Positions 7,852 through 15,800 of a stretch of DNA of 23,593 bases are shown here, piece by piece. Within the stretch, counting starts at the first letter, position 1. Every line of letters begins with the position of its first letter. This DNA is from Candidatus Brocadiia bacterium. Its GTDB lineage: Bacteria > Planctomycetota > MHYJ01 > WSZJ01. The position numbers and the translations under genes were made by a program. The notes under the pieces are model-generated. The model was not told the origin of the DNA, did no database searches, and saw only the letters and a list, made by a program, of their open reading frames with translations. The stretch is taken from the NCBI GenBank assembly GCA_013360825.1, contig JABWAY010000017.1:1-23593 (forward strand), read 5' to 3'.

Positions 7852-8310
7852 CTACCGCCTGTACTCCTGCGCCTTCTCGAGCTCGTACCGGATGTCCTCC
7901 AGCAGCCTGCGTTCCATCTCCTGGTCGTGCGTCTCGACGCCCCATTTCGGGCTGGACGGAGAACGCTCGCCGTATCCCGTGTCGCTCTCGTCCTTCTGCT
8001 GGAAGGCGACCACGTCGATGTCCACCTCCTCGTCCGAGAGCGGCGTGATCGTCGCCTTCGCATACACCCGGCGGCGCTCGTTCATGTCGAGCTCGTCGAT
8101 GTACCCGCTGCGCACGACCCAGGTGTCCCCGCGCTTCGCCTTCTCCTCGATCTTGCCGTTGAAGTGCCGGTTGAAGACCGTCGTGGTCGCATCGACCGCC
8201 GCATCGACGTTGAAGACCTCGGCACGGACCGTGTGGTGACTGACGGGCTCGCTGCATCCCGCGGCGACGATGCCGGCGACGGCGGCGAGAACCCAGTTGC
8301 GGATGTTCAT
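7852..8310 (-). CDS. Small lipoprotein of unknown function, last gene of the operon
   Basis: A 152-residue protein. The ATG at 8310 is preceded by GGGGAGA about 8 bases away and starts a lipoprotein signal peptide ending in VAAGC with C19 as the lipidated residue. The mature part has alternating short strands (RAEVFNV, TWVVRSGYI, VDIDVVAFQQKD) and ends in a charged helix rich in Glu and Arg. I do not recognise the family. It lies 16 bases after the preceding lipoprotein gene and directly before the terminator, so it is likely made together with the secreted protease and the other lipoproteins. The 16-base gap and the operon position are the only functional clues. Confidence 0.8.
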   Translation of the reverse strand: MNIRNWVLAAVAGIVAAGCSEPVSHHTVRAEVFNVDAAVDATTTVFNRHFNGKIEEKAKRGDTWVVRSGYIDELDMNERRRVYAKATITPLSDEEVDIDVVAFQQKDESDTGYGERSPSSPKWGVETHDQEMERRLLEDIRYELEKAQEYRR

Positions 8311-8326
8311 GTGAATGGTCTCCCCT

Positions 8327-9589
8327 CTACTGCTTCTTGAAGTCAAAAGAGGTCGCGCGGCTGTTCGGAAGCGGCTTGCGCGCCTTGAGTCCGGCCTTCT
8401 TGAGCATCATGTCGACCTTGTCGCACAGCGCCGCGCCGGTTTCCTCGCCGGTGTACGTCCGGACATACGCGCCGCCTTCCATGTTCCCGTCCCCGCCGCC
8501 GCTGAACGTGTCGCGCCAGGTCTTGTCGATCAGGAGAATGTCGTCGTCGGAGAAGCCCGTGAAGCGGAACGTGTACTCCGTCCCCTTCTTGAGCTGCTCG
8601 TTCTTGTCGAACCAGTCGTTCGTCTCCTTCACGATCTTCCCGCTGCAGGCCTCGGCCGCCTTGTAGGTGGACTCGCTGATCGCGAGGTCGCGGTCGGAAT
8701 CGCGCGCCATCGTCCGGTTCCCGTACTCCTGGTGGTTCGCGAACACGCGCCCGGTCAGCAGATCCTTTGCGAACGCCTTGATGCCCGTGTTCACGGTCCC
8801 GTTCTGGACGCTGACCTTGATGACGTTGAACCCGATCACCAGCCGGCCGCGGTTTCTCAGCGCGCCCAGCGTTCCCTGGTACTCCGCGTCACCCTGGAAC
8901 TCCGGGCTCTCGACGAACTTCTGGATGAACGCCTCCGTCGACTTCTCACCCACGTTCCGCTCGTCCGCGATGTCCTGGGCGATTTCGTCCCACAGGACCG
9001 CGTTGTACCCCTGTTTGTTGTAGTACTCGGCCAGGCTGCGCCCGACATCGCCGATCAACTCCTTGTCGACGTTCCGGCCGCCGTAGATCGCCAGAATGAC
9101 CTTCCGTTCCGCAATCGCGGCCCGGATCATCCCCAGGTCCTGCAGCACGTTCTTGATCGCCTGGTCGTTCACCACCACCCGGAGGACCAGCCCGTACTGC
9201 TTCCCGTTCTTCGAGGTCTCGGACTTCACCTCGCGGTTGTCCTTCAGGAACTTCTGCGACTGGTTCAGGATCTGCCGGTTGATCTCGTCCTGGTTCGCCT
9301 CATACTTCGAGATGTCCCGCAGGTAGTCCTTCACCGCCATCTCGCACGCCCGGCGCATCCCCAGCGTGCGCGCGTCGTCCTTCGCGTTCTTGAGCGTGTC
9401 CTTCACCGGCACGACGACCGTCACCATGAAGGCGTCGCCTTCGGTCGAGATGTTCTCCTGCCAGAACTCCGTATCCGTCTCGATCCCGCGGTCCCCCTCC
9501 GTCTTCGGAGGAGTCTGGGGCTCGCTCGCGCACCCCGCCACCCAGAACAGCGCCAGAACCGCCGCCAGCACTCGGAACATCGAAATCAT
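8327..9589 (-). CDS. Lipoprotein with LPP20/FlgT-like and TolB-like parts plus a C-terminal module
   Basis: A 420-residue lipoprotein. The ATG at 9589 has AAAGGAG 6 bases upstream, and lipobox VAGC places the lipidated Cys at 20. Residues about 50-150 have the arrangement of LPP20/FlgT-N domains: a strand, a long helix with repeated small residues (DDARTLGMRRACEMAVKDYL), a second helix, then VLRVVVND. Residues about 160-330 look TolB-like, with a second strand pair LVIGFNVIKVSV, a statement of KDLLTGRVF and an Ala-rich final helix. Residues 335-405 have a strand-helix-strand-strand-helix pattern (YTFRFTGF, DDILLIDKTW, GAYVRTYTG, ALCDKVDMML) resembling one module of the protease encoded upstream in the same operon. 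The domain names are by pattern only. The role is unknown; localisation should be a membrane facing the periplasm. Confidence 0.85.
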   Translation of the reverse strand: MISMFRVLAAVLALFWVAGCASEPQTPPKTEGDRGIETDTEFWQENISTEGDAFMVTVVVPVKDTLKNAKDDARTLGMRRACEMAVKDYLRDISKYEANQDEINRQILNQSQKFLKDNREVKSETSKNGKQYGLVLRVVVNDQAIKNVLQDLGMIRAAIAERKVILAIYGGRNVDKELIGDVGRSLAEYYNKQGYNAVLWDEIAQDIADERNVGEKSTEAFIQKFVESPEFQGDAEYQGTLGALRNRGRLVIGFNVIKVSVQNGTVNTGIKAFAKDLLTGRVFANHQEYGNRTMARDSDRDLAISESTYKAAEACSGKIVKETNDWFDKNEQLKKGTEYTFRFTGFSDDDILLIDKTWRDTFSGGGDGNMEGGAYVRTYTGEETGAALCDKVDMMLKKAGLKARKPLPNSRATSFDFKKQ

Positions 9590-9636
9590 CTCCGTCTCCT
9601 TTCCCCCTGAAATCCGTGAGAAGCGCGGGCGCCGCG

Positions 9637-10677
9637 TCACTTCGCGGCACCACCCGCCCTGTGATAGGCCTTCTGGAACAGCCCGTTGCCCGGCTCAAGG
9701 TCGAGCGCGGCCTTGTACTTGGTCCCTGCCTCCGCCACCAGTCCCTGGGCTTCCCAGCAGAGCCCCAGATTGTACGTGTTCGCGGCGACCTCCTCCGGTT
9801 TCCCGGTCGATCCGAGCTTCCGCAGGCGCATCTCCGCCCACGGCAGCGCCCCCTCCGCCAGAAGGTTGTACGCCATGCGGTCCCCGCGCTTGTCGAGCAG
9901 CGCGGCCTCCTCCCGGACGCCGGGACTGATGTCCTCGTAGAACATCCGCGCCAGCTTCTTGAACTGGATCGCCTTCACTTCCGTGACCGTCGGGGCGCCG
10001 GAGCCGGACCTGGAAGCGTCGTTCCGGCTGAAGAACCAGAGGTCCTTGGGCGCGGATTCGGCGGACGAGAAGCGGAACTCCGGGACGATGTAGGTCCGTT
10101 CGAAGACGACCTTGCCGTCCGGATAGGGCGTCCGGATGCGGACGGTCGCGGTGACCGCCCCGAACACGTCGACGCGGTGGACGGGAATGGTCCGTTTCTG
10201 CACCGTCGGGCGTCCCCCGGCGTGCGTGGTGGTCAGGTGGATCTCCCTGTTCTGGACGGTAAAGCTGTCGCCGAATGCGCTGGAGACCTGCACCTCCACG
10301 ACCCCGATGGATCCCGGGTCGCCGATCATCTGGCCCAGGAAATCGGCGGCGACCGTCGGCCCGTCTGACAGGTACCTGGGAACGCTTCCGGCCTTCCGGA
10401 CCATGTCGATCAGGTCGTCGTTCAGGACGGCGAAGGTGGAGGCGCAGAACTCGGAAGAGAGCATCGCCTTGACGAGTTCGACGTTGTTGTCGCTGTCGAC
10501 GCGGTAGCCGCCCGGGACGTTGCCGTGCGACTCGGTGACGGACTCGAACAGCAGCGTGCGGACCGCGCCCGGGATCTGGACCCGCGCGGGCTGGCGCATC
10601 GGAAGCCGTATCTGCTTTTTCTCGGCGCACCCCGCCACGGCGAGGAGGCAGGCGACTGCGGCCAGGAATCTATTCAT
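9637..10677 (-). CDS. TPR-tailed lipoprotein, paralogue 3
   Basis: A 346-residue lipoprotein with lipobox VAGC (Cys17) and GAGGG 6 bases before ATG 10677. Its start overlaps the end of the upstream lipoprotein gene by 8 bases, which suggests coupled translation. The N-terminal 200 residues contain strands and helices compatible with a CsgG/TolB-like fold (VRTLLFESVTE, VGVVEVQV-like strands, VTATVRIRTPYPDGKVVFE). The C-terminal part has the block shared with the next two genes: an S-P-G-x-R-E segment near 251, then a helical segment ending in W-A-E-M-R-L-R-K-L, then NTYNLGLCWEAQG (300-312) beginning a TPR-like pair. The general layout recalls the Bacteroidetes DUF6340 proteins, but I cannot confirm that. 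The function is unknown; periplasmic scaffold or partner-binding is a guess. Confidence 0.85.
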   Translation of the reverse strand: MNRFLAAVACLLAVAGCAEKKQIRLPMRQPARVQIPGAVRTLLFESVTESHGNVPGGYRVDSDNNVELVKAMLSSEFCASTFAVLNDDLIDMVRKAGSVPRYLSDGPTVAADFLGQMIGDPGSIGVVEVQVSSAFGDSFTVQNREIHLTTTHAGGRPTVQKRTIPVHRVDVFGAVTATVRIRTPYPDGKVVFERTYIVPEFRFSSAESAPKDLWFFSRNDASRSGSGAPTVTEVKAIQFKKLARMFYEDISPGVREEAALLDKRGDRMAYNLLAEGALPWAEMRLRKLGSTGKPEEVAANTYNLGLCWEAQGLVAEAGTKYKAALDLEPGNGLFQKAYHRAGGAAK

Positions 10678-11857
10678 TCGGTGCCCTCTGAAGTTCGATC
10701 AGGTTGGTTCCCTCCAGGAGGCGGGCGATCCGCCCCAGCCCCTCGGCGTGCTCGATCGTTTCCGGGTCCGCCTCGACCGCCCGGCGGTAGGCCTGCACGG
10801 AATCCTCGAACCAGGCCGGGCCCTGCGCCTCGTAGGCCAGGCCCAGGTTGTAATAGTCCGGCGCCTTGTCCTTCGGTTCCTTGTACCCGACGCTGCCGAC
10901 CCGCTTGCCCTCCGTGATCTCGCGGAGCCGCAGGGACGCCTCCCGGTACGCGCCGGCCCGGATCAGGTTTCCGCTCGTCTCGTCGCCGTCGGCGATGATG
11001 ACCTGGTACTCGGTCGTCGTGGGGCTGATCTGCTCCACGAACTGCTGCGCCGCCTCGTGGGACAGCCAGCTGAACGCCTCGAGGGCGAGGGGCACGGTGC
11101 CGCCGGACGGCTTTCCGCCCGCGGACTCGGTTTTTCCTTCGACCCGTCCCCCGCGCCCGAGAGCGCCGAGCCCGCCCATCAGAGCGCCGATCGGGCCGCC
11201 GCGCATCCGCTGGATCACGACCCCGCCCCCCTCGTCCTGCCGGAGCGACTGGATCGTGGTCGTGACGAACAGGATCTCCAGCCTCGGCTGGATCCGGATC
11301 GCGGTGTACTGCACGATCAGCACCGCGCTCGCCGACCGCGTGTCGCTGACCACCAGCTCCTCGCGGCTCGTCACCAGTTTCGCCTGCTGACCCCGGTAGT
11401 CCCAGTGCTCCAGATTCGTCGTCTCGTGCCTGTCGCCGGAGACTTCGAGGTATCCCACCCAGCAGCGCCCGAACAGCAGCGCGTCGACCGCCCCGGGCTT
11501 GAACGTCGGCTTGCCGACCAGCCCCGCCAGCCCGTCCATGTCGTAAATCCGGTCCATCCCCTCGATGTCCACGATCGAGTAGAACGGAGTCTCCGCCAGC
11601 GAGTTCAGAAGGTCGTTCTTCACCCCGTCCGAAATCGCCGCCAGCTCGGATCGCGGAAACTCCCGGCGATTCCATGCGGCGCCGTGCGCATCGGCCGCCC
11701 AGACATCCAGGTTCTCGGCCTTGAATCCGCCGACCGCGATCCCGCGCACGCCGACCACACGCGTCTTCGCCGGCACCACGACCGTCAACGAAACACGCGG
11801 CGACGCGCATCCGGCCGTCGCGACCGCCGCCAGAACCATCGCCAGAAATCCCTTCAT
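10670..11857 (-). CDS. CsgG/TolB-like TPR-tailed lipoprotein, paralogue 2
   Basis: A 395-residue lipoprotein with Cys17 in ATAGC, a slightly unusual lipobox with Thr at -3. The ATG overlaps the previous stop as ATGA, and a G-rich Shine-Dalgarno lies about 7 bases upstream. Residues 30-200 give the clearest CsgG/TolB-like pattern of the three paralogues: strand RGIAVGGF (38-45), helix SDGVKNDLLNSLAETPFYSIVD (76-97), strand DALLFGRCWVGYLEV (125-139), then a long strand AVLIVQYTAIRI. A Gly-rich insertion follows at about 209-255. The tail carries the shared SPTTTE block (278-283) and PDYYNLGLAYEAQGP (333-347) with a TPR helix pair after it. Such fold members in other bacteria include curli-export and PBP-activator lipoproteins; the specific role here is not known. 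Confidence 0.87.
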   Translation of the reverse strand: MKGFLAMVLAAVATAGCASPRVSLTVVVPAKTRVVGVRGIAVGGFKAENLDVWAADAHGAAWNRREFPRSELAAISDGVKNDLLNSLAETPFYSIVDIEGMDRIYDMDGLAGLVGKPTFKPGAVDALLFGRCWVGYLEVSGDRHETTNLEHWDYRGQQAKLVTSREELVVSDTRSASAVLIVQYTAIRIQPRLEILFVTTTIQSLRQDEGGGVVIQRMRGGPIGALMGGLGALGRGGRVEGKTESAGGKPSGGTVPLALEAFSWLSHEAAQQFVEQISPTTTEYQVIIADGDETSGNLIRAGAYREASLRLREITEGKRVGSVGYKEPKDKAPDYYNLGLAYEAQGPAWFEDSVQAYRRAVEADPETIEHAEGLGRIARLLEGTNLIELQRAPNE

Positions 11858-12858
11858 CGCGCCGCCCCCCTCGCCTCTTCGCGCCTGTGATCCGCCATCA
11901 TTCCCTCCACCCGGCCGATCCCCTCCGCCGTCTCGATGTCGTCCGGTTTCGCGTCCAGCGCCTTCCGATAGAAGAAGATCGCCGCGTCGAGCAGCATCGG
12001 GTCCCCGAGCGCCTCGTAGGCCAGCCCCAGGTTGTAGAAATCAGGCGCCCGGTCCGGCCCCGCCGAGGACAACCCAGGCTCCAGGAGCGAAATCGCGTCC
12101 GCATACTTCCCGGAACGGATCAGCTTCGCCGCTTCGCCGTTTCCACCGGTCGCGATCACCGCCCGGATCGTCTCCCGGTGCGGGCTGACCGCCTTTGTGA
12201 ACTCCGCCACGGCCTTGTCCACGGACGCCCTGAGAAGAGCCGCCCGGGAGCGTTCGCCGGGCGCAGCGGCGGTCTCCGCCCGGCCCGTCCAGAGATCCAT
12301 CACCTGCGTCGGCCCGCCGCCGATCCGGAGGCGCACTCCCCTGCCTCCGGACAGGGCCGCCACCGTCTTTTCCTCCGGCCCGGCCAGGTGAACCACGCTG
12401 AGCTGCACGTTCACGAATGCCTTCACGATCTCGTACGTCTGGTACTCCACCTTGTCCCGCGTCTCCGCGATGTACTCGATCCCCTTGTCGGTCCTCGCCC
12501 ACGTGACATCGCTCGAGATCACCGGCTCCCGCAGCCCCTTCAGGTGCACATAGTCCGCCCAGACCCGCCCCCTCAGCACAGCCTCGACCTTCACGCCGTC
12601 CCGCGCCGAGGCCTCCCGCGCCTCCTCGAAGGTCATCGCCCTGACGGCGCCCTCGCGGTTGATCGCGACGATCAGGGCGTCCCGCACGTACCGAGCGATC
12701 TCCTCGTCACCCTTCGTGGCCGGCTCCAGGGTGTCGATGGCGAGCACCCGGACCGGGGGGAGCTGAAGGGTGGGCGGCCGCCGGACCTGCAGTTCCGCCC
12801 GCGGCGCACGGCAGCCGGCCAGGGCCGTCACGATCATCAGGCACGTCAGTCGTTTCAT
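11854..12858 (-). CDS. CsgG/TolB-like TPR-tailed lipoprotein, paralogue 1
   Basis: A 334-residue lipoprotein with lipobox LAGC (Cys16). GGAGG at 12863-12867 on the minus strand and ATG 12858 fit a strong ribosome binding site, and the gene begins 10 bases after the protease stop. The front half shows VRVLAIDTL (37-44), a helix ARYVRDALIVAINREG and strand VLRGRVWADYVHLKG (94-108), in keeping with a TolB/CsgG-like domain. The second half has the shared SPHRETIRAVIATGG block (225-239), the repeat-like G-K-Y-A-D-A-I-S-L-L-E and then APDFYNLGLAYEALGD (271-286) and a TPR helix pair. It is closest to paralogue 2 in the tail. It likely works in the same compartment as the protease; a direct contact is not shown. 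Confidence 0.87.
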   Translation of the reverse strand: MKRLTCLMIVTALAGCRAPRAELQVRRPPTLQLPPVRVLAIDTLEPATKGDEEIARYVRDALIVAINREGAVRAMTFEEAREASARDGVKVEAVLRGRVWADYVHLKGLREPVISSDVTWARTDKGIEYIAETRDKVEYQTYEIVKAFVNVQLSVVHLAGPEEKTVAALSGGRGVRLRIGGGPTQVMDLWTGRAETAAAPGERSRAALLRASVDKAVAEFTKAVSPHRETIRAVIATGGNGEAAKLIRSGKYADAISLLEPGLSSAGPDRAPDFYNLGLAYEALGDPMLLDAAIFFYRKALDAKPDDIETAEGIGRVEGMMADHRREEARGAAR

Positions 12859-12868
12859 CGTTCCTCCG

Positions 12869-15800
12869 TCATCGTCCGGCCTGCTCCAGGAGCGGGCGGA
12901 TGTGATTGATGGGAATCAGGAAATTGATGCCCGGCTGCGGCACCTCCACCTTCTGTCCGTCAAACGCGTAGTTGGCCACCGCCCCGGACACCGAGACGCC
13001 GATGACCCGCCCCTCCATGTCGAAGGCCGGCCCGCCGCTGTTGCCGTGATTGATGAGCGCGTTCGTCTGGATCCGCCCTCCCATCCTCCCGAACGCCGAC
13101 ACGATCCCCGTCGTCACCGAATGCTCGAGGCCGAGCGGATTCCCGATGACGAACAGGTCCTGCCCGATCCGCAGCCCCTCCGAATTCCCCAGCTCCAGCG
13201 CGGGAAGCCCGGTCGCCTGGATCTCCAGCACCGCAGCGTCGATCTCCGGATCCGTGACCACGACCGAAGCCTCAAACCAGCGGCCGTCCGACAGCTTCAC
13301 CCGCGTCTCCAGCTCGGCCGCCGGGACCGGCTTGCCGTCCGCCCCCACGGCCGAGATCACATGGTTGTTCGTCACCACCAGCCCGCTCGCGCTCACCAGG
13401 AACCCGCTCCCGATCCACCCCTTGTTCGGGTTCGCCTTCAGCGTCGTCCGGATGAACACCACGCCGGGATCCACACGCCTGACCAGATCCTCCAGCGAAC
13501 TGCGCCTCACCGCCGGAGCCGCCTCCCCTCCCCCCGCCGGCTCCAGGCCGCAGATGAGGAGGCCGTTGCGAAGCGCCCCGACCCGGACCCGCGCCAGACC
13601 GGGGTCCCCCGCCAGCGCCTTCCGCACCCCGTCATCGACCGCCGCCGGGTCGAGCGCCGTGGTGAACGAGATCACGAACGAAAAAAGATCGGGGCGCCAG
13701 GCCCCCTTGACTCCCTCCAGGCCGCCCACGCCGGCCAGCGCCGCGACGAGCCCCGTCCCGAGCGCCGCATCGTCCTTCTCGCGCCAGCCGCTGACCTGGA
13801 CCGAAAACTCCCCGGCGCCGGCCGCCGAGGCCGGCGCGCCGTACGCGTAGATCAGCTCGGTGCCCGCGGCGCGCCGAAGCGTGAATCTCGGCGCGGCGGG
13901 CGAGCCTTCCATCGACCCCTGGAAGGCCGCAAACGCGTCGGCCGGACGGCCGGTGAGCTGCCCGCTGAGCGAGAGCACCTCGGTCGTGTCGTCGTAAGTT
14001 TCGGAGACCGCGCTCAACCCCTCCATCGCGGCAAGCGCGGGGGCGACCGCTGCCTTGACCTCGGCAAGCGCCGTCGGCCGGACCCCCTGCACCGAGATGG
14101 CCACCCCGGTGGTCGACCCCTCAGCGCGGAACTCGTAGACCAGGAGCCCCAGAGCAAGGTCCCCCGGAAACAGCCCGTCGAACTCGCTCCGCCCCTTCAT
14201 CGCCCCCCAGACCTCCGAGTCCAGGTCCACCCCGCGACCCGCGAAGATCACGGAAATCAGCATCGCCTCGCGTGCCGAGAGGTAGTCGTTCTCGACCTTC
14301 GCCACTCCCGGGATCGCCCGCAGCAGCTTCAGGAACTCCGTCCCGGCGCCTTTCATCGTCCGGGCATCGACGTTCCGGACCTCCAGCATCACCAGCTGCT
14401 CCGCGGCCGGCGGCGCCTCGTACACGAGCGTCTCCGCCGTGGACTTCACCAGCGTCAGGCCGCCGGGAGTCGCACGGACGGCCTCGTCGATTTCGTGGGC
14501 GCGCCGCCGCGACGTCAACGCGACCGTCAGCGCTCCGGATTTCTCGTCATACCCCTGCCGGTCGACCTTCACTCCCCCGAGCGTCGCCACCGCGTCGGAA
14601 ATCGTCCGCGTATGCCCGTCCACCGCGGAGGCGACGACGCCCGCGACCGTGATCGTGATGGCGAATTCGCCGCTCTTCCATGTGAAGGCGACTGCCCCGC
14701 CTCCCACCCCGGCCGGCTGAAGCTCCGCCAGCTCGGCCCGCTTCGTCACGGCCCCCCACAGCGCTTCGTCCAGCTCCGCCATCGTCCCCGCAAAGCTCAC
14801 CGCGAACGACAGGGTCCGGCTTCCCTCGTCGTAGCTCCGCCCGGCCTGCCGGACGCCCGGAATCTCCTTCAGGGAGGCCGCCAGGGCGTCGCCGACACGG
14901 CCCAGGCCCTCCGGAGGGAGATTCCGGACCTCGACCGTCCCGGAGACCGTCACCTCGCCGACCCGATAGGCCAGGCGGCTTTCCCGCGCGACCTGGAGAT
15001 GCACCTGCGGAGCCAGTCGGTGCGTCGCGAGGCAGCGCATCGCGGCCGCATGAGCCTCCATCGGACCGAACGCGGAATGGATCACGATTTCGAACGTCGG
15101 CGGATTCTCATCCCACTGCCACGTCGCGGCCGCAATTCCTTCCTGCCCCTTCAGCCCGCTCCCCAGCGCCTCGCCCGCCTCCCGCACCACGGCGGCGTCC
15201 GCCCCCTGCAGGACCAGCCGCGTCTCCCGGATCCCGAGGCGCAGCACCAGCACGTCGTCCCCGCTCGACACCACCGTCAGTTCCTTCAGGCTCTTCCCCT
15301 GCCTCCCCTTCAGCGCATCCTCCAGCCCCCGCGCGTCCCCCTCGCAGTAGACGATGAACCCGAGGGACTGCTTTGAGGCATCGTAGAACCGCCGGATGCC
15401 GGTCACGCCCTTCAGCCCCGTGAGCTTTTCCGTCAGCACCCGCTGGGTGTCCTCGTAGAATCCGTCGACCAGCCCCTCCACCACGACGGTCACGGCGCGT
15501 CCGCCCACCGAGTATTCGGCCTCTGCCTCCCGGGCGCGCACAAGCCGGAAACCCTTCAACTCCTTCTCGATCCCGGCATGGAACGCCGCCGCGGTGCCTT
15601 TCCAGAGCAGGCTGACCGTGAAATCGCCTCCGCTCTCCTGCGACCACTCCATCGACCGGACCCCGGCGACCCGGCGGGCCGCCTCCGCGAACGAGCGCCC
15701 CTCCCGGGAGACGATGTCGGGCTGGACGCCGCGGATCCGGAACGTGAGCGCGCGGAGCGCCAGCGCGAACGTCAGGAGATCCCCCTCCGACTTCACGAGG

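Noticed and set aside
8315..11890. Plus-strand frames of 431 and 456 residues opposite the lipoprotein genes
   Set aside because: They lack start signals and have shadow-type composition; the minus-strand genes have lipoboxes and ribosome sites.
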